Below the pieces are notes generated by a model. It had not been told where the DNA came from and searched no databases. It saw nothing but the letters and a program-made list of their open reading frames with translations. Below, piece by piece: positions 57,336-64,000 of a DNA stretch of 64,000 nucleotides. This stretch comes from Ashinkailepas kermadecensis (taxonomy: Eukaryota; Arthropoda; Thecostraca; Neolepadidae), in contig JAOTOM010005148.1 in the NCBI GenBank assembly GCA_034440615.1, forward strand, positions 122,501 to 186,500. Reading direction: 5' to 3'. The first letter of the stretch is position 1. Each line of letters opens with the position of its first letter. The position numbers and the translations under genes were made by a program.

Positions 57336-58120
57336 ACACCATTGTAGTGTGCAGAAGTGCTCAAGATCCCATCGCTTCGAAAGCGTCCAGTAGGCTAGCT
57401 GAGCGTTGGTGGCACATCTCCCTGTCCTGCTCTCCATATGTGTTCTTGCATCACTATGTTCGTATCATGGGAGTAGGAACGAGGGACGATGCCCCCCCAA
57501 CAAAAAAAATCCCATCTTAAACATGAACCCTATGACGTTGGCTGGAAAACTAATTGGTCTCCAACAGAATCCTTCCCACCCCGTGCCCCATTTTTTAGCC
57601 GTCCTGTGCCCATGTTTCGTATGTATGTTGGGTCACTCATCGCGTGCTGCGATGGTGCTCAAGTACCACCGCAGCGAAATCCTCTGACATTGTATCACTG
57701 GGACCCGGCGCCTTTTTGCCTGAAACCCACTTGCTATATTAACAAGTTCATAAAGCCGCAGCAATACTGCAATTGGATTGCTCGAATAATTTCTGATATG
57801 CAAGCTTTCACTGGCGTCAAGACTTAGACATCCAGCCCACCAACAGCGGCAGCTAAAGCCTGAATTCCACGAATATAGTTTGAGTGGCGGCGACGGGCGG
57901 CCGTCGGCTGAGGCGCAGTCGGGTCACTGTCGCGTGTCTGGGCGCGCGGAACCACGGAGAGTGCATCCGTACCAGCGATGCACCGGACGTCCGCTCCGGC
58001 CGGATTGTCCGGCCAGATAATTGGTTTTTCGAAGTTTCGGTACCCAGCCGGACCAGGCGCCGGCCGAGTGCTCCTCGGTCGTATATGGGTAAAAAAATAA
58101 TTTCGGTTGAGAAAGTAAGG

Positions 58121-58277
58121 GGATAAGTGGTCTAGGGGTAAGATGCTCGTCTCACAATCGAAAGGTTGTGGGTTCAAGTCTCACCTGTCGCTACTCTTCG
58201 CCCGCGACCAATCGGCGTGAGAGATTGGCGACGCTATATGACTCAACGGTCGACGTGTCGTAAAACCAATAACCAAC
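58121..58277 (+). mobile_element. tRNA-derived SINE, family 1, recent insertion
   Basis: Full copy with a perfect 17 bp target duplication CGGTTGAGAAAGTAAGG at 58104-58120 and 58278-58294, the clearest and probably youngest of the set. Confidence 0.94.
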
Positions 58278-59569
58278 CGGTTGAGAAAGTAAGGCATATT
58301 TGCTGTATTCAGTGAGGATATGTATCACTCCCAAAATGGGGTTATCTTCGCCCCGCCCCCTTTTCACGGAAAGAGAGGGAATGTGGCTGTATTGGCCCTG
58401 AGCGGGATCCGCTCTTGCGTGGGTAGAAATGTCTAATACCGGCGAAGCTTAATAACGTATGGAAGAAACATGACTCAGAGGTGTTGGTTTAGAAACCCGT
58501 TACTCATGTATTTCACCCGCTTCACCTTATGCATACCGTTTGCTCACCAAAAGCATGTTTTTGTGGTTGATTCTTTGCCTCCGATTTATTTTCTAACGGC
58601 TGTACTTCATTATCTGCTCCAGCCAATTCAACCTTTTTCTTTCCGCTTTTTCATTTGGAGAAACCCAAAGCCGTAATTAAGCTCTGAACATGTAGACAAC
58701 ATGTATGATCAGGGGAGAGTAGCGAACTTGGGCTGTCAAGGCAAAGTAACAACTACCGGGGTGATTGTGTCCTACCCCGCACCTCCTTCTCGCCAATCAG
58801 ACCGTTGGCGTCCAGACAAGTCCCGCCTTCCAATGACTCACCATCGCTGTGGGTGTAGGTGGGGAAAAGTTTGGGTCGGGGTAGTTCGGTGTACAGAAGC
58901 CGTAGACCACGCGGCTATAAGGTATCCGAATCCCACAATGGCAATGGCCTTAGGCAAGGTTCTGTGAGTGGGGTTGTTGTAAACTATATTGCCGCCAATC
59001 GAAATGCCGCTATGGAACATCAACCTCTCTGACACAAGCACTCAAGGTCACTCTTATTTTCCAGGCACTGTGATGTAGGATCAATAGCGTTTGACTTGTG
59101 CGGGGTAGCATGCGATTTTATCTTTGCAAATGTTCCCGTACTCAGAACAACCGCTCTGAGCGCTCAACGACTGTGAGTGCACAGACGATGGCGACGCGCA
59201 CAACAGCTTACGAGATAGGCTCTCCAGGAGTGGTGTGCGGCGTTTTCCTCCAACCAGACAACTGGGTCAGTACCTGGAAGCCAGAGGTTGTGATAACAAT
59301 CTTCCACCTATGAGTTCACCAGAGCATTCGTTCTCCCGACTCTTCTCGGCCGGTAGTGGTTCATCACGGCTCGTCAGCTCGTCGAAGCACACTTCGAAGA
59401 GGTCAGGGGGAGTGCTGGCTCGCTGAGGGTCTTCTGGGCTTCCACTTGGACTGCTGTGGCAGCTGGAGGCACAGATCACGAGCTCAGCGAGAAGCAGCGC
59501 ACTTGCGTTCCGAGTTTGTCGCAGTGAAGAACTTGGTCTTGTGGCACCGATCAACAGCAGTGGTCGTCA

Positions 59570-59840
59570 GGGGCGGATCCATGAATTGTCAGGGGAGCAC
59601 TTGGTCTGGAGAGGCACCATCTCTTACCTGAAGTAACTGAGAGTTACCTCAAAAGTAAGCGAAAGTACCTGAAGGGGCGCCTTCGGCTGGAAAACTGTTG
59701 GGGTGGGGGTGGGGGTGGGGTGGGGGGTGCACTCGAGCCTTCCTGGAGGGGCGCCTTTTCCCGGCCGGAGGAATGCCACCTTCCATGGGAGGGCACGTGT
59801 CCGAAGTGTCTCCTACCCCGTATTTGTCCCTGGTGGTCGT
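59570..59840 (-). repeat. dispersed repeat, copy 2
   Basis: Homologous to 56165-56450 (GGCGGATCCATGAATTGTCA, GGCGCCTTCGGCTGG, CACTCGAGCCTTCCTGG). Contains a GGGGGT-rich insertion at 59698-59727. Confidence 0.6.
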
Positions 59841-61104
59841 GACGTACTGCTTCGTCATATCAGGATGTTGAGCTTGCCATCCCCTTCTTTACTTGCAAAC
59901 CGGGCCTTGATTGCCCTGAAAAGCTTTTCACGAGTGGTTATGTGGAGCCCACAGTCATTATGGCCCACCTTAGACAAAAACATCTCTAAGGGGAGGATTT
60001 TCTGAATGACACCGGATTCGAACGATATTTCTTAATTAATTTCATCGTGTATCGTGTATCGTTTAGTAGTCACCAATGCCCAATTTCAGGTGATGTCATA
60101 TCAAAATAAACCTAAACCTTTTCCTTTGTAAAACCAAAGAATGGTTCAGACGACTCAAAATCCGCTGGTAAAGTTGCCACTCGCTGACTCTGAGTAACGG
60201 ACGTCCGCTGTGCTCTAATATGCACATTACCAGCGGCCGCTTCCGGGCCACTAGCCGCTGGACAAGCAGGTATGTACTGTTCCATCTGGTTGGTGCATCT
60301 TGGAGTGGTGAGTGCTACCCACTACTACCAGATGGTGTCCACCCTCACACCTTGGGTGGGCGCCATCTCTCACCAAGGCCTTCAGTGCATCGCTGGCACG
60401 CGATGAGTGATTACAATTGTGAGCCAGGCGTCTGCAATCGGTCAGCAGGCTCACAATGATGCACTGAGCGTTGACTACAGTCTTTCATCACGAGCTGCGG
60501 TAGACGTGCTGTGCAGTTTATGGACTGTACGCTTGCCATCTGCCTTAACAACCAAAAATAAACTAGATCAAATAAAATTTTCTAAATCTTCACAGCGTAA
60601 AAGCAAGATTATTCAGCGTGCCGGAAGCGTTCTCTGTTTCATGACATATATTTGGTCGGCTCCCCTCCCCTTAGGATATCCTGGCTGCGCCACTGTCTGA
60701 GAGGGAAATGAGGGACTCGTTGGCAGTGCTCGTCCGTACATCGGAAGTAAGATATATCGTTCCCATTCGTCGCAATTTCCTGACCGACCGTATTTGATAT
60801 TTCGCTGTATGCCTGTGGCGGCACAGCTTCAACGCTATGCTAAGCGGACAGCCATGCAGCTGCCGTTGCATGGCTGCCGTTTACTCTCTCAGAGCTGCAG
60901 GCTCAGCACTGTCCTGCCCGCTTGAGGAGACGGATGATGTACGCGGTGAGTGGACGGAGGAAGAGGAGGACGGTGGTCCTGACTTCTCCCGAGCGGATGT
61001 TTTGACTTTTCATGTTGATCATGGTGGTGTCTTTTGGCATGATTGTGGAGGAAAGTTGTGATTCGACTTTAAAAGAGCCATGCTGTTTTTAAGTTTAATA
61101 CTTG

Positions 61105-61402
61105 CCGACACAGCGTGTAACAGCCGAAGAGGCCGTAACATCTACAGACACAGCGTGTAACAGCCTTAGAAGCCGTAACGCCTACAGGCACCGCGTGTAA
61201 CAGCCAGACAGGCTGTGCCAACTGCAGACACAGCGTGTAACAGCCGGACAGGCCGTAACACTAGCAGACACAGCGTGTAACAGCCGGAGAGGGCCGTAAC
61301 ACCTACAGACACAGCGTGTAACAGCCTTATAAGCCGTAACACCTACAGACACAGCGTGTAACAGCCGTAGAGGCCGTAACACCTACAGATACAGCGTGCG
61401 AG
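61105..61402 (-). repeat. inverted array of the same 40 bp minisatellite
   Basis: About seven units of ACAGACACAGCGTGTAACAG plus CCGGACAGGCCGTAACACCT, the reverse complement of the 62.1-63.2 kb array. It faces that array across about 690 bases of unrelated sequence. Confidence 0.93.
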
Positions 61403-61957
61403 AGCAGGATACCCTACGGTAGATGACACATTCGAGATAAAAGCGAGGAGCGAAGTAAAGTTTTCTTGATTCTGGCCAGTTGATATACCAAGAATACAGC
61501 AATTTGTGATGTCAGTTCTCGTTCGACTCAGTTTTTTTTGCAAGTTTAATATAGCTTTTCGCCTCACTTTCAGTGTCTATTGTGGGCCACATTTATATGT
61601 GGACGACAAAGAAAAGATACAACGCACCTCGGTACTGAGAAATAGGGAGATATGCAGCATGTCCATAAGAACTAGGGGTGCACCGCATCAGGAATTTTGG
61701 TATCCGACCGTAACTCAGATTTGTCAGAGCGGACGACGATATCCGGCCAGCTATGGACCAAGACTGTAACCAGGATCTCGTCAGGAGGGTCACCGACAAC
61801 TGAACATTTTTATATCTTTCAATTAATTGCATGATCCTAATTTTACTTCTAATTTAGTTTCCACAACGTTTAGTGCGCAATTTTTCGTCGTAATGTGTCA
61901 TAGCTTCCTTGATCCCCACACCCTTGCCCGCAGTCGCCTCCCACATTCTAGAACATG

Positions 61958-62020
61958 GGCGCGAATGATCAAAATTGGTCGAAGCGCCCTAAAGCCCAAA
62001 TAACTAACTAACTAACATTC
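61958..62020 (+). repeat. SINE 3' tail fragment (CTAA-tailed)
   Basis: GGGCGCGAATGATCAA, GGTCGAAGCGCCCTAAAGCC, then (CTAA)n. The same tail recurs at about 42680-42750, 30337-30378, 30445-30480, 33765-33800, 43235-43262, 51945-51985 and 19695-19755, sometimes as CAGTCGATGCGCCCCTAAAC. Probably the 3' part of family 2 or of a third SINE. Confidence 0.65.
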
Positions 62021-62092
62021 CAGAACAGTTTCATAGAACCGGCAATATAAAAGGCAACAACACCATTTGTAGCCATAATCCATCATACGCCC

Positions 62093-63204
62093 TGTCACAC
62101 GCTTTGTCTGTAAGTGTCACAGCCTCTCCAGATGTTACACGCTGTGTTTGCAGGTGTCACGGCCTGTCCGGCTGTTACACGTTGTGTCTGCAGGTGTCAC
62201 GGCCTGTCCGGCTGTCACACGCTATGTCTGCAGGTGTCACGGCCTGTCCGGCTGTTACACGCTGTGTCTGCAGGTGTCACGGCCTGTCCGGCTGTCACAC
62301 GCTATGACTGCAGGTGTCACGGCCGTTACACGCTATGTCTGCAGGTGTAACGGCCTGTCCGGCTGTTACACGCTATGTCTGCAGGTGTCACGGCCTGTCC
62401 GGCTGTTACACGCTGTGTCTGCAGGTGTCACGGCCTATCCGGCTGTTACACGTTGTGTCTATAGGTGTCACGGCCTGTCCGGCTGTTACACGCTGTGTCT
62501 GCAGGTGTCACGGCCTGTCCGGCTGTTACACGCTATGTCTGCTAGTGTCACGGCCTGTCCGGCTGTTACACGTTGTGTCTGCAGGTGTCACGGCCTGTCC
62601 GGCTGTTACACGCTGTGTCTGCAGGTGTCACGGCCTATCCGGCTGTTACACGTTGTGTCTATAGGTGTCACGGCCTGTCCGGCTGTTACACGCTATGTCT
62701 GCAAGTGTCACGGCCTATCCGGCTGTTACACGTTGTGTCTATAGGTGTCACGGCCTGTCCGGCTGTTACACGCTATGTCTGCTAGTGTCACGGCCTGTCC
62801 GGCTGTTACACGTTGTGTCTATAGGTATCACGGCCTGTCCGGCTGTTACACGCTGTGTCTGCAGGTGTCACGGCCTGTCCGGCTGTCACACGCTATGTCT
62901 GCAGGTGTCACGGCCTGTCCGGCTGTTACACGTTGTGTCTGCAGGTGTCACGGCCTGTCCGGCTGTTACACGTTATGTCTATAGGTGTCACGGCCTGTCC
63001 GGCCGTTACACGCTATGTCTGCAGGTGTCACGGCCTGTCCGGCTGTTACACGCTGTGTCTGCAGGTGTCACGGCCTGTCCGGCCGTTACACGCTATGTCT
63101 GCAGGTGTCACGGCCTGTCCGGCTGTTACACGCTATGTCTGCAGGTGTCACGGCCTGTCCGGCTGTTACACGCTGTGTCTCCAGGTATCACGGCCTGTCC
63201 GGCC
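62093..63204 (+). repeat. 40 bp minisatellite copied from a Wnt intron/exon junction
   Basis: About 28 head-to-tail units of CACGCTGTGTCTGCAG followed by GTGTCACGGCCTGTCCGGCT and GTTA, period 40 (one shortened unit near 62325). It ends in the true acceptor and start of exon B, where the same words appear as TCTCCAG then GTATCACGGCCTGTCCGGC. One frame of each unit reads CRCHGLSGCYTLC, recognisably the Wnt CxCHGxSG signature. Because 40 is not a multiple of 3, all three forward frames stay open; the long ORFs here are not evidence of a protein. Confidence 0.95.
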
Positions 63205-63648
63205 CGTACGAGCTGCGCACTTGCCGGCGTAGTTGGCCGCCTTTCCGTGACGAGAGCCGAGCTGACGGCCGACGGTGCGTGTCGCCCTCGCCAACTGGAC
63301 GGCAAGAGTCTGACACCGGCGAGCATTGCACCCAGCTGCGCAGAACGCAGTCCAGACGGTGGCGGCGCTACTCGCGCCCCGGCCGGCCTCGACTCGCGCT
63401 CACGGCGCCACGTGCGTGCCACCGGCAACCGCGCCGAACTGAGCCGCGGTGGTGGATACGGCACGCGCCACGTGAACGCCGCGCAGAACTGCAACTGCCG
63501 CTTCTGCTGGTGCTACGACGTGTTGTGCGACAGGCGGGGGCGGTCGATTCAAATTTGCCGTGGGGGTCAAGACAACATGGCGATAATGGTACGCCGATGC
63601 GCTGTTTGTGGCTTTTGTATGACTCCTTCAGTTTTTCTTTGCCTTTGA
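63185..63648 (+). pseudogene. degenerate terminal exon of a Wnt-like gene (B)
   Basis: After acceptor TGTCTCCAG the first frame reads YHGLSGPYELRTCRRSWPPFRD, aligning with the Wnt hallmark CHGxSGSCxxxTCWxxxPxFR. Two signature cysteines are Tyr and the Trp is Arg. Near 63255 the homology moves to another frame: DGAC, SPD, then GYGTRHV and CNCRFCWCYDVLCD, matching the Wnt C-terminus (CCGRGYxT...CxCxFxWCCxVxC). There the CC pair before GRGY is Ser-Arg and the WCC is WCY. The second frame is open to a stop at 63646. Ordered matches across about 110 residues make Wnt ancestry likely. The frameshift and lost cysteines argue for a pseudogene or badly decayed allele; sequencing error could explain the frameshift but hardly all the substitutions. 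Confidence 0.65.
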
Positions 63649-63699
63649 TATGGTAGTATTTGTGTGGCCTGCATGCCCCCCCCTTTCACAATTTCCTGA

Positions 63700-63970
63700 C
63701 ATTTGATATCGAGGATGGCTTCCGGGACATTATCGAAACGCAAAATATTTGGTGATAAATATCGAAAGCAAAATATTGAGGGTGCAGAATATCGAATGCG
63801 CAAACCATCGGGAACGAGAAGTGTTGAATCGCAAAATGTCGAATGTTCAACATGTCGAACACGCGAAATGTCGAATGTTCAACATGTCGAACACGCGAAA
63901 TGTCGAATGTTCAACATGTCGAACACGCGAAATGTCGAATGTGCAACATGTCGAACATTCAAAATATCGA
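63700..63970. repeat. degenerate GTCGAA repeat, partly 32 bp tandem
   Basis: Starts as irregular ATATCGAAxGCAAAATAT words and becomes a regular 32 bp repeat, AACATGTCGAACACGCGAAA plus TGTCGAATGTTC, with about three copies from 63848. Confidence 0.85.
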
Positions 63971-64000
63971 ATCACAAAATGGTTGGCTCAGCAGATAGAG

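Larger units (their letters stand above)
55099..61104 (+). other. body of the Wnt-like gene's large intron
   Basis: Between Wnt-like exon A and the terminal arrays: a family 2 MITE, two copies of a dispersed repeat and a young SINE. I found no exon encoding the LMNLHNN region expected between exons A and B, so either it is lost or the intron joins non-adjacent exons. GC-rich open frames near 59140-59560 are unassigned. Confidence 0.5.

Noticed and set aside
59267..59554. 95-codon minus-strand open frame in a GC-rich patch
   Set aside because: Coding-like composition but no motif or credible splice sites; left unassigned.
60640..60700. Transposon terminus (GGCTGCGCCACTG read in reverse as CAGTGGCGCAGCC)
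   Set aside because: Looks like a common DNA-transposon end, but no partner end was found.
62093..63204. CRISPR array
   Set aside because: Regular 40 bp periodicity, but there are no unique spacers and the context is an animal intron; it is a minisatellite.
62148..63648. Cysteine-rich repeat protein encoded by the terminal array
   Set aside because: All three frames are open because the unit length is not a multiple of 3; no start, splice or conservation evidence.

Overview
This window is nuclear DNA of an animal, not of a prokaryote. It has split genes with GT-AG introns, tRNA-derived SINEs with target-site duplications, long (TA)n and (TATG)n microsatellites, and decayed BEL/Pao and non-LTR retroelements. 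The one well-conserved host gene looks invertebrate, perhaps arthropod; that is an impression, and no species can be named from the sequence alone.

Layout. 1-9.9 kb holds no recognisable gene: microsatellites, two SINE copies, and one copy of a TTAA-flanked non-autonomous DNA transposon. 9.88-40.77 kb is a complete 16-exon plus-strand gene for the SDA1/SDAD1 ribosome-biogenesis protein. Its exons join in frame into about 755 codons, with one GC-AG intron. Its introns carry SINEs, a TTAA-type MITE pair, microsatellites, a BEL/Pao relic and a non-LTR relic. 40.8-43.3 kb is repeat-rich intergenic DNA. About 43.35-48.64 kb is a DNA transposon with long diverged terminal inverted repeats around a nearly intact, GC-rich, intronless ORF of about 960 codons, broken by three single-base frameshifts. 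Its product is an unfamiliar transposase-like protein. 48.6-54.5 kb holds an inverted pair of ~380 bp repeats around a low-complexity interior. 54.6-63.65 kb holds two plus-strand exons of a decayed Wnt-like gene, separated by an 8.4 kb intron. The last 300 bases are a degenerate short tandem repeat.

The most unusual pattern is that several tandem arrays are built from splice junctions. In SDAD1 intron 8, a 55 bp repeat is a copy of the 3' end of exon 8 plus its 5' splice site. In intron 10, a 71 bp repeat is a copy of the 3' splice site plus the first ~23 bases of exon 11. In intron 11, a 33 bp repeat carrying an acceptor-like CAG runs straight into the acceptor of exon 12. In the Wnt-like gene, a 40 bp repeat (about 28 copies, plus an inverted array and a degenerate one) is the last ~20 bases of an intron plus the first ~20 bases of the exon encoding the Wnt signature CHGxSG. 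Four examples in two unrelated genes suggest a recurring process that amplifies exon edges into minisatellites, leaving arrays of decoy splice sites.

No operons or functional gene cassettes are expected. SDAD1 is a housekeeping nucleolar factor, the Wnt-like exons look like a decaying signalling gene, and the rest is mobile or repetitive DNA.
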